A stretch of 64,000 nucleotides of DNA, from contig NZ_LODL01000019.1 in the NCBI RefSeq assembly GCF_001551835.1, positions 452,645 to 516,644 on the forward strand, given 5' to 3'. This DNA is from Dechloromonas denitrificans (GTDB taxonomy: Bacteria > Pseudomonadota > Gammaproteobacteria > Burkholderiales > Rhodocyclaceae). This document shows positions 18,101 to 29,679 of this stretch, in pieces; position 1 is the first letter of the stretch; every line of letters starts with the position of its first letter. The notes below the pieces were generated by a model that was not told where the DNA came from, made no database searches, and saw only the letters and a list, made by a program, of their open reading frames with translations. The position numbers were made by a program, and so were the translations under genes.

Positions 18101-18275
18101 CCTCCAGGCGCACGTCATTCATCAGGGTCAGCGAGGTCTGGCGCTGATAGGTCACGGCGTTGGCCTCTTTGAAGGCGGACAGCGCCGCCAGCGTCACGCC
18201 GCCAATCAGCAGCAACATGCCGATCAGCAGCAGCGACAAAAGGACGAAGGCCTGACGCAACTTCACGGCAGCCAC
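15105..18275 (-). CDS. Hybrid sensor histidine kinase with two receivers and HPt
   Basis: 1056 residues. Membrane helix at about 8-34, a periplasmic helical sensor region (about 35-228), a second helix (about 229-250), a HAMP-like linker, HisKA with NMSHEIRTPMN (His338), HATPase with N box NLLSNAVKF and G boxes DTGIGM and GGTGLGLSISKRLVEAMGG. Two receivers follow, the first with LLLLDWMMPGM and the second with LVLMDLEMPVLNG, then a C-terminal HPt domain with AHSVKGLAGN. Full phosphorelay architecture of the BarA/TorS type. The start is a GTG; a second GTG three codons later is equally possible. It opens the minus-strand operon that ends with the half-size binding protein. Confidence 0.93.
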   Translation of the reverse strand: MAAVKLRQAFVLLSLLLIGMLLLIGGVTLAALSAFKEANAVTYQRQTSLTLMNDVRLEVELLSRLVSSYVSTANPRYLIYYYDILGIREGTKPRPPDQPGAYWDQVLAGLRPYQQPSGGDVLPLIKLAGQLGFDAREQGAVSRILGLAEQMKQVEQIAFAATQGLYDPASKEFVSESEPQREFAAKLLHEADYLRLRADLVEAVEGLAQLVDGRTQRNVDNATEKLESLIMTALALLLAAALLLLLSYRYLTRHLLAPLFALHQAASALAHKSYGERVGNVNGFVEVQTLATTMDGMAAAIEADIEQRQVVQEELALARARAEVAAEAKSIFLANMSHEIRTPMNAILGMAYLALRSDLQPTQRNYVAKIHDAAKSLLGILNDILDYSKIEAGKVVLESESFDLQSVVQNAVFMVQQRAQDKQLELILDYRIAHGSAFVGDSLRLGQVLINLLSNAVKFTERGHVRLVVSDWDNEDGSAVLHFAVEDTGIGMSAEQQGRLFQEFSQADGSTTRKYGGTGLGLSISKRLVEAMGGNIRAKSEVDRGSLFDFAIRLPVAAYVAHDGGKIRRRRALVVDDYAPARESMVELLRLLGCTLVDAAADGPAAIALLEAAQARSQPYDLLLLDWMMPGMGGAAVLETMLDRHLALPEKTIVVSALDVALLRDQAAQLGVGDVLQKPAPPKILCEVANSAVGEDLPLQTNAGAPQKNLDGMRVLVVEDNEINQQVAVEILHAWGVIVDLARDGQQALDLLFKQSPAHYDLVLMDLEMPVLNGSEATRLLRANTRYGGLPVVAMTAHAVGGELQAALAAGMNGHISKPFEPDDLFDVLSRHRRTLAEERLPPSADKALLAESVEDQRVLDHLAQLPGLDARLLYQRFPGRVAFICRMLRRFASEQGKVVAEIESRLAAGDRATAQRLAHSVKGLAGNLAMSDVQVQAANLEDEIKAGAADVAPCLQALDAAIAPLLAGLANLPEAPAPSVASQQPSDIARVVRRLRHCLMEGDGEAEALWLGHQESFASYFSPVVCKRLGRAISAWDFDDALRVLETTGMGGEVQ

Positions 18276-18472
18276 CCTGAAAATCGCCGACTACCCGCTA
18301 TTTTGTCCAGACATGCGACGCTTGACGACACCAAGCAACCTCCCCAATCCACTCGTCGTGAAATTTATGATATGTCATATTCAGGGACGGAGCACGTCAA
18401 ATTACCGGATGGGTTGGTCAACGGCGCCGGATGGGCGAGAATGACGAATCGTTGCCGTCCGCCCCTGGAACC

Positions 18473-19060
18473 ATGGATAACCTGATCAAGGATACCGTTA
18501 CGCTGGAGCTCTTCTGCTGGCTGGAGCCGGACTCCGAGTTGCCGGGCTGGGACATTCTCAAGGGCAGCCCTTTCGGCGCCACGCTGGCTTCGCCGGAAGG
18601 CGGCGGACCGACGCCGGGCGACCAGCTGATCTCGGTGCAGAACTACTTTGCCGAGTACCACCTCGAATATTTCCGGCAGCGCCGCTACAACCATTTCCCC
18701 AGCCGCCTGCACGCCCTGCTGCTGTTTGCGACGCGCACCGATGCGATGACTTTCCGCAGCAAGCACCCGCAAAAAATCTTTGGCAAGAACCTCGCCTGCG
18801 CCAAGACCAAGGCCGCCTACATCTGCTCCTTCCACGATGCCAGCTGGCTGGACTACCTGCGCCTGCCGCACAACCTGTCACTGTCGGCGCTCGACGAAGT
18901 TGCCGAATACTACTGGTCGGGCAAGACCGTCGAAGAAGTCGGCCTGACCTTCATGAACGAGCCGTGGCAGGAGCCGCCGGTAATCGAGGCGCTCTACCAG
19001 GGCGCCCTCGAGCCGGTAGCCGGCCACGCCCAGTCCGGCTGGCTCCCCGGCTTTCGTTAG
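18473..19060 (+). CDS. Conserved protein of unknown function upstream of an exporter
   Basis: About 195 residues from the ATG at 18473; an in-frame ATG at 18431 would add 14 poorly conserved-looking residues and neither start has a strong ribosome-binding site. No signal peptide or membrane helix. Visible blocks include LFCWLEPDSELPGWD, QNYFAEYHLEYFR, FPSRLHALLLFATRTDA and a C-terminal region with YYWSGKTVEE. I recognise no catalytic motif. The next gene starts eight bases after its stop, so it probably belongs to the MacAB-like operon. Confidence 0.65.
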   Translation: MDNLIKDTVTLELFCWLEPDSELPGWDILKGSPFGATLASPEGGGPTPGDQLISVQNYFAEYHLEYFRQRRYNHFPSRLHALLLFATRTDAMTFRSKHPQKIFGKNLACAKTKAAYICSFHDASWLDYLRLPHNLSLSALDEVAEYYWSGKTVEEVGLTFMNEPWQEPPVIEALYQGALEPVAGHAQSGWLPGFR

Positions 19061-19068
19061 GAGTCAGC

Positions 19069-20217
19069 ATGCGCCGCATCGCCATCATCGTTGTCGTCAT
19101 CGCCGTTATCGGCCTTGGCCTGTTCTGGTACAACCGCCCCAAACCGACTCCGGTCGTGCTCAAGGAAGTCGCCGCCGGCAAGGTCGAAGCGACCCTGGCC
19201 AACACCCGGGCCGGCACGGTCGAAGCCTGCCAGCGGACCAAGCTGTCCACGATCATTGGCGGCCGCATCGAATATCTCGGCGTCAAGGAAGGCGACCGCG
19301 TCAAGAAAGGCCAGTTGCTGCTCAAACTGTGGAATGACGACCAGCAGGCCCAGGCCGCGCTGTCGCAGGCGCAGGTCGTGCTGGCCGGCAAGCGGGTCGA
19401 GGAAGTCTGCATTGCTGCGGTCAACGCCGAAAAAGAGGCAAAAAGGCAAAGCGAGTTGCGTGAAAAAGGCTTTGTCTCGAGCAGCCGCGAGGAAGCCGCC
19501 CGCACCGATGCCGAAGTCCGCCGGGCCAGTTGCAACACGGCCAAGGCCGATGTCGCCCAAGCCGAAGCCAAGTTCCGGGCGACCCGTGTCGAACAGGGCC
19601 GCGTCGCGCTCTATGCCCCGTTCGACGGCACCGTTGCCAAGATTGTCGGCGAGCTAGGCGAATACTCGACCCCGTCGCCTCCCGGCGTCCCGACGCCGCC
19701 GGCGATCGACCTGATCGACGATTCCTGCCTCTACGTCAAGGCGCCGATGGATGAGGTCGATGCACCGAAGATCAAGGCCGGCCAGACCGTGCGCATCACG
19801 CTCGATGCCCTACCCGGTAAGCAGATTCCCGGCAAGGTGCGGCGTGTCGCCCCTTACGTCTCGGCTGTCGAAAAGCAGGCGCGAACAGTCGATATCGAAG
19901 TCGATTTCGATCAGCCGGAAGCGACCGGCAAGCTGCTGGTCGGCTACAGCGCCGACGTCGAAATCATTCTCGCCGGCCGCGACCAGGTGCTGCGCATTCC
20001 GACCGCGGCCATCCAGGAAGGCGGCCGCGTGCTGGTGTTCAATGCCGACAGCGGCAAGCTGGAAGAGCGCCAGATCAAGGCCGGGCTGGCCAACTGGGAA
20101 TACACCGAAGTGCTGGACGGACTGAGTGCCGGCGACCGCATCGTCACCTCGCTGGAGAAGGAAGGCGTCAAGGCCGAGGCGAAGGTGACGCCTGACGACA
20201 AAGCCAAGGCGAAGTAG
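19069..20217 (+). CDS. MacA/HlyD-type periplasmic adaptor of an ABC exporter
   Basis: 382 residues. One N-terminal membrane helix (about 4-20), then a split biotinyl/lipoyl domain (GGRIEYLGVKEGDRVKKGQLLLKL and YAPFDGTVAKIVGELGE), a helical hairpin between them, a beta-barrel domain and a membrane-proximal domain (about 290-360), ending in a lysine-rich tail. The ATG at 19069 has AGGAG five bases upstream. Adaptors of this type bridge an inner-membrane MacB-like pump to TolC. No TolC gene is in the window. Operon with the ATPase and two permeases. Confidence 0.9.
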   Translation: MRRIAIIVVVIAVIGLGLFWYNRPKPTPVVLKEVAAGKVEATLANTRAGTVEACQRTKLSTIIGGRIEYLGVKEGDRVKKGQLLLKLWNDDQQAQAALSQAQVVLAGKRVEEVCIAAVNAEKEAKRQSELREKGFVSSSREEAARTDAEVRRASCNTAKADVAQAEAKFRATRVEQGRVALYAPFDGTVAKIVGELGEYSTPSPPGVPTPPAIDLIDDSCLYVKAPMDEVDAPKIKAGQTVRITLDALPGKQIPGKVRRVAPYVSAVEKQARTVDIEVDFDQPEATGKLLVGYSADVEIILAGRDQVLRIPTAAIQEGGRVLVFNADSGKLEERQIKAGLANWEYTEVLDGLSAGDRIVTSLEKEGVKAEAKVTPDDKAKAK

Positions 20218-20221
20218 GCGC

Positions 20222-20911
<690 letters not shown>

Positions 20912-20914
20912 CCC

Positions 20915-22123
20915 ATGCGCTTCGCCGACACCCTGCGTTTTGCCCGCGATGCCGCCACCGGCTACCCGATGCGGACGACCTTGTCGGTGCTGGCGATGTC
21001 GATCGGCGTCGCCGCCGTCGTCGTCCTCACTGCGCTCGGCGACGGGGCGCGACGCTACGTCGTCGGCCAGTTTTCGTCGATCGGCACCAACCTCGTCATC
21101 GTCTTGCCCGGCCGTTCCGGGACTGGCGGCTTCAACCCGGCCAACGCCATCACGACGACGCCGCGCGACTTGAGCGTCGATGACGCAGCCTCGCTGCAAC
21201 GCGTTCCGGCCGTCAAACGGGTGGCGCCGCTCGCCGTCGGCACCTCGGAAATCAGTTTCGGCGGCCGTTTACGCGAAGTGATGGTGGCCGGCTCGACCAG
21301 CGACTTCATCCCGATCCGCAACTTCGAGCTGGCCCAGGGTCAGGGCTTGCCGGAAGAGGACTGGAATCGGGGCTCCTCGGTCGCCGTCATCGGTTCCAAG
21401 ATTCGCGAGGAAATGTTCGGCAGCGAACCGGCAGTCGGCCAGTTGATCCGCGTCGGCGACCGCCGCTTGCGCGTCGTCGGCGTCCTCAAGTCGGTCGGCC
21501 AAGGGCTGGGCATGAACACCGACGAACTGGTCATCCTGCCGGTGTCGCTGGCCCAGGCCATGTTCAACTCCAACACCCTGTTCCGCATCCTGGTCGAGGC
21601 GAAGAGCCGCGAGGCGATACCGGAGGCCAAGGAGCAGGTAATGAATCTCCTCAAGCAGCGCCATCGCGGCGAGGAGGACGTCACGGTGATCACGCAGGAT
21701 GCCGTGCTGGCCACTTTCGACAAGCTGCTCGGCGCGCTGACCCTCGGCGTCGCCGGTATCGCCGCGATCAGCCTGGCCGTCGCCGGCATCCTGGTGATGA
21801 ACGTCATGCTCGTCGCCGTCACCCAGCGCACCGGCGAAATCGGCCTGCTCAAGGCGCTCGGCGCCACGGCGCGCACCATCCGGCTGGCCTTCCTGGCCGA
21901 GGCGGCGATGCTCTCCGCGGTCGGCGCACTGGTCGGCTACCTGCTTGGCCAACTGGGCGCCTTCGCGCTGCGCCAGGCCTTTCCGGTTTTTCCCGCCTAC
22001 CCGCCGGACTGGGCCGTGATTGCCGGACTCGGCACCGCGCTCGGTACCGGCCTGCTGTTCGGCGTCATGCCGGCCCGCCGCGCCGCCCGGCTCGACCCGG
22101 TGCAGGCCTTGATGAAGCACTGA
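20915..22123 (+). CDS. MacB-type ABC exporter permease 1
   Basis: 402 residues. N-terminal membrane helix (about 20-45, with TTLSVLAMSIGVAAVVVLTALG), a large periplasmic MacB_PCD domain (about 50-245) and three C-terminal helices of the FtsX domain containing RTGEIGLLKALGAT and PARRAARLDPVQAL at the end. This topology belongs to mechanotransmission exporters that do not carry substrate through the membrane but drive periplasmic efflux. Closely followed by a second, different permease. Confidence 0.92.
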   Translation: MRFADTLRFARDAATGYPMRTTLSVLAMSIGVAAVVVLTALGDGARRYVVGQFSSIGTNLVIVLPGRSGTGGFNPANAITTTPRDLSVDDAASLQRVPAVKRVAPLAVGTSEISFGGRLREVMVAGSTSDFIPIRNFELAQGQGLPEEDWNRGSSVAVIGSKIREEMFGSEPAVGQLIRVGDRRLRVVGVLKSVGQGLGMNTDELVILPVSLAQAMFNSNTLFRILVEAKSREAIPEAKEQVMNLLKQRHRGEEDVTVITQDAVLATFDKLLGALTLGVAGIAAISLAVAGILVMNVMLVAVTQRTGEIGLLKALGATARTIRLAFLAEAAMLSAVGALVGYLLGQLGAFALRQAFPVFPAYPPDWAVIAGLGTALGTGLLFGVMPARRAARLDPVQALMKH

Positions 22124-22124
22124 G

Positions 22125-23324
22125 ATGCGCTTCGCCGACTCGCTCCAGCTCGCTACCCGCGCCATCGCCGCCCAGCGCCTGCGCAGCTTCCTGACCCTGC
22201 TCGGCATCGCCGTCGGCATTGCGGCGGTGATCCTGCTCACCTCGATCGGCGAAGGCATTCACCGCTTCGTGCTCGGCGAATTCACCCAGTTCGGCACCAA
22301 CGTCATTGCGGTGGCCCCTGGCAAGACCAAGACCGGCGGTTCGACCTCCGGCCTGCCGTCGAGCGCCCGGCCGCTGTCGCTGGAAGATGCCAGATCGCTC
22401 GAACGCCTGCCGCATGTCATCGCCGTCACTCCGAACGTGCGCGGCAACGCCGAAGTCGAGGGCAACGGCCGCACCCGCCGGACGCTGGTCTATGGCGTCA
22501 ATGCCAAATTGCCGGTGATCTTCCGGTCGACCATCCAGAGTGGCCAATTTCTGCCGGCCGACGATGAAAGTAGCGCCCGCGCCTTCGTCGTCCTCGGCGC
22601 CAAGGTCAAGAACGAACTGTTCGGCAGCGACAACCCGCTCGGCCAGCGCCTGCGCATCGGTGGCCTGCATTTCCGGGTGATCGGCGTGATGGCGCCGAAA
22701 GGCCAGTTTCTCGGCATCGACCTCGACGACACCGTCTTCATCCCGGCCGTCCGTGCCCAGGAGTTGTTCAACCGCGAAGGCGTCGATGAAATCAATATCG
22801 CCGCCGAAGAAGGCGTGCCTTCGGCCAGCATCGCCGCCGCCATCAAGGAACGCCTGATCGCCCGCCATGGCCGCGAGGACTTCACCATCGTCACCCAGGA
22901 AGAGATGTTGAAGACGCTGTCCAACATCCTCAACGTGCTGACCATGGCCGTTGGCGCGCTCGGCGGCATTTCGCTGCTGGTCGGCGGGGTCGGCATCGTC
23001 ACCATCATGACCATCGCGGTCAGCGAGCGAACCGGCGAGATCGGCCTACTGGTCGCCCTCGGCGCACCGCGGCGCACCATTCTCGCCCTTTTTCTCGGCG
23101 AAGCGGTCGCTCTCTCGACACTCGGCGGCTTTCTCGGCCTGCTGCTCGGCTTCGGGCTGGCCCAGTTGATCCACCTCGCCGTCCCCGCCCTGCCGGTGCA
23201 CACCCCGCTCAGTTTCGTCCTGCTCGCCGAGTTGGTTGCCGTCTCGATCGGCCTCGCCGCCGGCGTCCTGCCCGCCCGCCGCGCCGCCAAACTCGACCCG
23301 GTGGAGGCTTTGCGAACGGAATGA
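22125..23324 (+). CDS. MacB-type ABC exporter permease 2
   Basis: 399 residues with the same layout as its neighbour: one N-terminal helix (LRSFLTLLGIAVGIAAVILLTSIGEG), periplasmic MacB_PCD domain and three C-terminal helices with RTGEIGLLVALGAPRRT and PARRAAKLDPVEAL. It starts one base after the stop of permease 1. The two proteins are clearly paralogous but differ over the periplasmic domain, so a heterodimeric pump is likely. The substrate is unknown. Confidence 0.92.
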   Translation: MRFADSLQLATRAIAAQRLRSFLTLLGIAVGIAAVILLTSIGEGIHRFVLGEFTQFGTNVIAVAPGKTKTGGSTSGLPSSARPLSLEDARSLERLPHVIAVTPNVRGNAEVEGNGRTRRTLVYGVNAKLPVIFRSTIQSGQFLPADDESSARAFVVLGAKVKNELFGSDNPLGQRLRIGGLHFRVIGVMAPKGQFLGIDLDDTVFIPAVRAQELFNREGVDEINIAAEEGVPSASIAAAIKERLIARHGREDFTIVTQEEMLKTLSNILNVLTMAVGALGGISLLVGGVGIVTIMTIAVSERTGEIGLLVALGAPRRTILALFLGEAVALSTLGGFLGLLLGFGLAQLIHLAVPALPVHTPLSFVLLAELVAVSIGLAAGVLPARRAAKLDPVEALRTE

Positions 23325-23370
23325 CGTGCTAAAGTTAGCCCGACAAATTTCATAACCCGAGGAAACAGCA

Positions 23371-23790
23371 ATGACGTATTACATCGAAGACCTGCAACCC
23401 GGCATGAGCGCCACCATCGGCAAGACCATCACCGATGCCGACATCGTTCTCTTTGCAGGTGTTTCCACCGACACCAACGCCGTCCATCTGGACGAGGAAT
23501 TCGGCAAGACCACCCCGTTCGGCGGCCGCATCGCCCACGGCATGCTGTCGGCCAGCTTCATCTCGGCCGTGCTCGGCGCCCACCTGCCCGGCCCCGGCAC
23601 CATCTACCTGGCCCAGACGCTGAAATTCAAGGCCCCGGTCCGCCCCGGCGATACCGTCAAGACCACCGTCACCGTCAAGGAAGTCGTCGCCGCCAAGAAG
23701 CGCGTCATTCTCGACACCGTCTGCAAGGTCGGCGAAACGGTCGTCATCGAAGGCGAAGCCACCGTCATGATCGGCAACAAGCCGGCCTGA
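23371..23790 (+). CDS. MaoC-family (R)-specific enoyl-CoA hydratase (PhaJ-like)
   Basis: 139 residues, the usual size of PhaJ. The catalytic hot-dog motif is visible: the Asp and His in STDTNAVHLDEEFGKTTPFGGRIAHGML, with Asp of DTNAVHLD and His of VHLD forming the dyad. It converts trans-2-enoyl-CoA to (R)-3-hydroxyacyl-CoA, linking beta-oxidation to polyhydroxyalkanoate synthesis, or hydrates related acyl-CoA substrates. Ribosome-binding site GAGG-A upstream. It is a single gene between the exporter operon and a strong bidirectional terminator. Confidence 0.88.
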   Translation: MTYYIEDLQPGMSATIGKTITDADIVLFAGVSTDTNAVHLDEEFGKTTPFGGRIAHGMLSASFISAVLGAHLPGPGTIYLAQTLKFKAPVRPGDTVKTTVTVKEVVAAKKRVILDTVCKVGETVVIEGEATVMIGNKPA

Positions 23791-23810
23791 TCGACGCCTG
23801 CTTCAGACGT

Positions 23811-23841
23811 AAAAAAGCCCGGTTCGCGAACCGGGCTTTTT
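23811..23841. terminator. Bidirectional intrinsic terminator
   Basis: AGCCCGGTTCG and CGAACCGGGCT form a perfect hairpin flanked by six A and five T, serving the hydratase on the plus strand and the pseudouridine synthase on the minus strand. Confidence 0.92.
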
Positions 23842-23857
23842 GTTGCGCTGCCGCTTT

Positions 23858-24985
23858 CTAGAAAGCTTCGTCGGCACGCAGGAAACGCCATTGGCCGATT
23901 TCCAGATCACCCAGCTTGACGCGACCGATGCGTACCCGCTTCAAACCGATGACGCGCAAGCCGACCAGTTCGCACATCCGGCGAATCTGGCGCTTCTTGC
24001 CTTCCTTCAGGATGAAGTGCAGCTGGTCCTCGTTCAACTGCTTGACCCGCGCCGGCTTCAGCGCCTGACCATCGAGTTCGAGGCCGTGGTTGAGCAATTC
24101 CAGGCCGCCTTTGATCATCTCGCCGGCGACGCGAACCAGATATTCCTTCTCGACCTGGCTGTCGTCGCCGATCAGCTTCTTGGCCACCCGGCCATCCTGG
24201 GTCAGGACCAGCAAACCGGTCGAATCGATATCGAGCCGGCCAGACGGCGCCAGGCTGCGCAGCATCCAGGGCTTGAACTCGGGATCGCCCGACTGCTTGA
24301 GCTGGTTATCGGCGGTAATCAGTGTGATCGCCGGCGTAAAGCCGGGCTCCGGCTGGCCCGAAACATAGCCGACCGGCTTGTTGAGCAATACCGTGACCTG
24401 CTTGGCCTGATCGTGCTTGGCTTCTTTCGAGATCGAAATCTCGGCATCCGCCTTGATCCGCGTCCCGAGTTCGCTGACCCGCTCGCCATCGACGAAGACC
24501 CAGCCGCGCTCGATCCACAAATCGGCCTCGCGCCGCGAACACATGCCGCGCTCTGACATCACCTTGGACAAACGCACGCCTTCCGGCGGCGGTGCATTCG
24601 GATCGCGCACCGGCCGCGGCGCCGGCGCTAGTTTAGCAAGCGGCGCGGATTTGGCGACCGGCGCCTTCTTGCTGCCCGTCGTATCGTACTTGGCCGACGC
24701 TGTCTGGCGCGGCGGCGGACCGCCGCGCAGCGGCTTCTTGTTCGGCGCGCGCGGCGACACGGCGGCGTCCTTATTGACGCCCAGCGTGCCGACCGGCTTC
24801 TCGCACTTGGCAACGGGTTCGGCCGCAACGGCCGCTACCGGCTCGGCAGCCGGCCTGGTTTTTGCCGGTTTTGCCACGTCGACCGCTGGGGTGTCCGTCG
24901 GCTTGCGCCATTTCGCCCACGGGTCGTCTGCAGCCGCTTCGCTGGGCGGCTGCCCGGGTTTCGTATCCTTGTCGAAACCGCTCAT
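23858..24985 (-). CDS. rluF: RluF-like 23S rRNA pseudouridine synthase with long N-terminal tail
   Basis: 375 residues. Residues about 1-130 are a low-complexity Ala/Lys/Pro-rich tail. An S4 RNA-binding domain follows ([30 protein letters not shown]), then the RsuA/RluB/E/F catalytic domain with the active-site Asp in [20 protein letters not shown] and the [12 protein letters not shown] block. The catalytic sequence and the QIRRMCE block are closest to RluF, which makes pseudouridine 2604 in E. coli 23S rRNA; assignment within the family is provisional. Its ATG overlaps the FKBP stop (ATGA), so it is translated after the FKBP gene. Confidence 0.87.
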   Translation of the reverse strand: MSGFDKDTKPGQPPSEAAADDPWAKWRKPTDTPAVDVAKPAKTRPAAEPVAAVAAEPVAKCEKPVGTLGVNKDAAVSPRAPNKKPLRGGPPPRQTASAKYDTTGSKKAPVAKSAPLAKLAPAPRPVRDPNAPPPEGVRLSKVMSERGMCSRREADLWIERGWVFVDGERVSELGTRIKADAEISISKEAKHDQAKQVTVLLNKPVGYVSGQPEPGFTPAITLITADNQLKQSGDPEFKPWMLRSLAPSGRLDIDSTGLLVLTQDGRVAKKLIGDDSQVEKEYLVRVAGEMIKGGLELLNHGLELDGQALKPARVKQLNEDQLHFILKEGKKRQIRRMCELVGLRVIGLKRVRIGRVKLGDLEIGQWRFLRADEAF

Positions 24986-25326
24986 TGCACAGCTAGCAGT
25001 TCAACCTCGAAAACCAGCGTCGCGTTCGGCGGGATGACGCCACCGGCACCGCGCGCGCCGTAGCCGAGTTCAGCCGGAATGGTCAGCTTGCGGGTGCCGC
25101 CGACCTTCATGCCCTGGACGCCTTCGTCCCAGCCGGCAATGACGTGACGCTGACCAAGCGGGAAATCGAACGGGTCGTTGCGATCCTTGCTCGAATCGAA
25201 CTTGCTGCCGTTGGTCAGCCAGCCGGTGTAATGGACGACAACGTGGTCGCCGACCTTGGCCTCAACGCCTTCGCCAACAACGCTATCTTCGTAGACAAGG
25301 CCGGAGGCCGTAGTGATTTCAGCCAT
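24982..25326 (-). CDS. FKBP-type peptidyl-prolyl cis-trans isomerase
   Basis: 114 residues from ATG 25326, which has GGAG six bases upstream; a longer in-frame extension lacks this. It has the full FKBP core: [55 protein letters not shown] and FEVELL. No signal peptide, so it is cytoplasmic and of the small stand-alone type. Operon with the RluF-like gene; divergent from rplU, whose promoter lies in the shared upstream region. Confidence 0.93.
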   Translation of the reverse strand: MAEITTASGLVYEDSVVGEGVEAKVGDHVVVHYTGWLTNGSKFDSSKDRNDPFDFPLGQRHVIAGWDEGVQGMKVGGTRKLTIPAELGYGARGAGGVIPPNATLVFEVELLAVQ

Positions 25327-25448
25327 GAAAAGCTCCAGATTTACGGAGTCGAAACGACTCACGATTCTGCCGTTGCCCTCGGCGAGAGGAAAGCGGCAAA
25401 AGGGTGGATGGAAAGGCGAAAAGTCTACCACAACGCCAAGACAAGGCT

Positions 25449-25476
25449 TTGACTTCTCAGAGATTTTCCGTATAAT
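25449..25476 (+). promoter_or_regulatory. Sigma-70 promoter of rplU-rpmA
   Basis: TTGACT and TATAAT are separated by 16 bases, close to the housekeeping consensus. Transcription should start near 25483, leaving a leader of about 40 bases before the rplU ATG, which follows the ribosome-binding site CGGAG. Confidence 0.85.
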
Positions 25477-25523
25477 GCGCGGTTCTTTGTAGCACCCTTT
25501 GTATTATTTTCGGAGTCCAACCC

Positions 25524-25835
25524 ATGTATGCGGTCATAAAAACCGGCGGTAAGCAGTATCGCGTTACCAACGGTCTAAAACTTAAAGTAGAACAGATACC
25601 GGCAGACGTTGGCGCAGAAGTTACCCTTGACCAGGTCCTCATGGCAGGCGAAGGCGAGTCGGTAAAGATCGGCGCTCCCTTCCTTGCTGGCGCCACCGTC
25701 AAAGCCACCGTGATTTCCCACGGCCGCCACGACAAGGTCAAGATCTTCAAGATGCGTCGTCGTAAGCATTACCAAAAGCATCAAGGCCATCGTCAGAACT
25801 ACACCGAACTGCGCATCGATTCGATCGCCGCTTAA
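25524..25835 (+). CDS. rplU: 50S ribosomal protein L21
   Basis: 103 residues, normal length. Starts [14 protein letters not shown] and carries the conserved [19 protein letters not shown] block that contacts 23S rRNA. It precedes rpmA by 22 bases and obgE further on, the standard order in proteobacteria. Confidence 0.98.
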   Translation: MYAVIKTGGKQYRVTNGLKLKVEQIPADVGAEVTLDQVLMAGEGESVKIGAPFLAGATVKATVISHGRHDKVKIFKMRRRKHYQKHQGHRQNYTELRIDSIAA

Positions 25836-25857
25836 GTTCAGACAAGGAGCTAACTAA

Positions 25858-28449
<2,592 letters not shown>

Positions 28450-28464
28450 ACCCAACCGACCAAC

Positions 28465-28496
28465 AAAAAGCCCCAGAAATTTTCCGGGGCTTTTTT
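28465..28496 (+). terminator. Intrinsic terminator after proB
   Basis: AAGCCCC and GGGGCTT form the stem, flanked by A residues on one side and a run of six T on the other. Confidence 0.88.
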
Positions 28497-28525
28497 ACAT
28501 CTGTAGCCAGCAAAAACAGTACAAC

Positions 28526-28550
28526 AAAAAGGGCGCCGAAGCGCCCTTTT
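28526..28550 (-). terminator. Intrinsic terminator after the major porin gene
   Basis: GGGCGC and GCGCCC pair around CGAA; on the minus strand the stem is followed by five T. It lies 25 bases after the porin stop. Confidence 0.88.
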
Positions 28551-28575
28551 CTCGCACTAACTGACCGAAGTCAGA

Positions 28576-29679
28576 TTAGAACAGGTGGCGAACGCCAACC
28601 TGGAAGCCTTGCTGGAAGGTCATACCAGAGTTGCTAGCATCGCCGACCACTGCAGCACGACGCAGGGTAACACCATTTTGCGTGGCGCTGTCGTTGTCGA
28701 TGATGGAGTAAGCAGTGTACAGATCGGTACGCTTGGAGAGGGCATAGTTGCCGCCAACAGCGAATTGCTGAGCATTGCCGCCAGCAGCCGAGTTGCCATC
28801 AGAGAACATGTAGGAGGTCTTGATCGCAAACTTGCCAACCGGAACCGTGGCACCAATCATGTAGTTGTCGATCTGAACATCATTCGTGCCGGTGGCATTA
28901 TCTTGAATGTTGTGCGAGATCAAACCATGAATCTTGACGACCTTAGCATCAAACGTACCACCCAAGGTGTAGTTGTCAATCGACTTCATCGTGGTCGGCA
29001 CGCCATTGCCAGAGGCACCAGCGATGCGATGCACGTTGAAACCCACATCAACCGGGCCAGCCGTGTAACGAGCCAACAGAGCGTAGACCGTGTTGTTCTG
29101 CGAGTTGTCGATAGACGACTCTTGGGCGATGGCGTTGTTGGAGTAAGCACCAGTAACGGTGAAGCCACCGAAGGACGGAGAAACGTAGGCAACAGCATTG
29201 TCAACACGGGTCGGGTCGAAAAGGCCACCACCGTAGACGTTCTTGTACTGACCAACGGTACCGGCAGAGAACGGGTCAATAGCGGAAACGAAGGAGAAGT
29301 GCGGGGTGTACAGACGACCGGCGATGGCGGTACCGAAACCACCGGTCAGGCCAACATAGGCTTGACGGGTGAAGCTGATGGACTTGTTGGTGCCAGCAGC
29401 AGTGGTGGCATCAGAGCTGGCATCAACGCCAAAACCTTGCTCGAGCAAGAAAACAGCTTTCAGGCCATTGCCCAGATCCTCAACACCCTTGAAGCCCAGG
29501 CGGTTACCTTGAGCTTGACCACCGTCGATAGCGGAGTTGCTGTCGACGTTACGGTTGTTTGAGTCGTAACGGTAGGCGTAACCCATATCGACGGAACCGT
29601 AGATGGTGACGTTGGATTGGGCGAAAGCAGCGGTAGAAGCCAGGCCAGCAACAGCCAGAGCGATAATCTTCTTTTGCAT
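28576..29679 (-). CDS. Major trimeric general porin (Burkholderia/Neisseria type)
   Basis: 367 residues. Signal peptide MQKKIIALAVAGLASTAAFA, mature start QSNVTIYGSVDMGYAYR, conserved NRLGFKGVEDLGNGLKAVFLLEQGF and RQAYVGLTGGFGTAIAGRLYTP with arginine residues of the constriction loop region, and the C-terminal GVRHLF ending in Phe. These are the signatures of the 16-stranded betaproteobacterial porin family. Its codon use is visibly less GC-rich than its neighbours, as often seen in very highly expressed genes. AAGGAG lies eight bases before ATG. It has its own terminator and a leader of about 170 bases after trpC. Confidence 0.95.
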   Translation of the reverse strand: MQKKIIALAVAGLASTAAFAQSNVTIYGSVDMGYAYRYDSNNRNVDSNSAIDGGQAQGNRLGFKGVEDLGNGLKAVFLLEQGFGVDASSDATTAAGTNKSISFTRQAYVGLTGGFGTAIAGRLYTPHFSFVSAIDPFSAGTVGQYKNVYGGGLFDPTRVDNAVAYVSPSFGGFTVTGAYSNNAIAQESSIDNSQNNTVYALLARYTAGPVDVGFNVHRIAGASGNGVPTTMKSIDNYTLGGTFDAKVVKIHGLISHNIQDNATGTNDVQIDNYMIGATVPVGKFAIKTSYMFSDGNSAAGGNAQQFAVGGNYALSKRTDLYTAYSIIDNDSATQNGVTLRRAAVVGDASNSGMTFQQGFQVGVRHLF

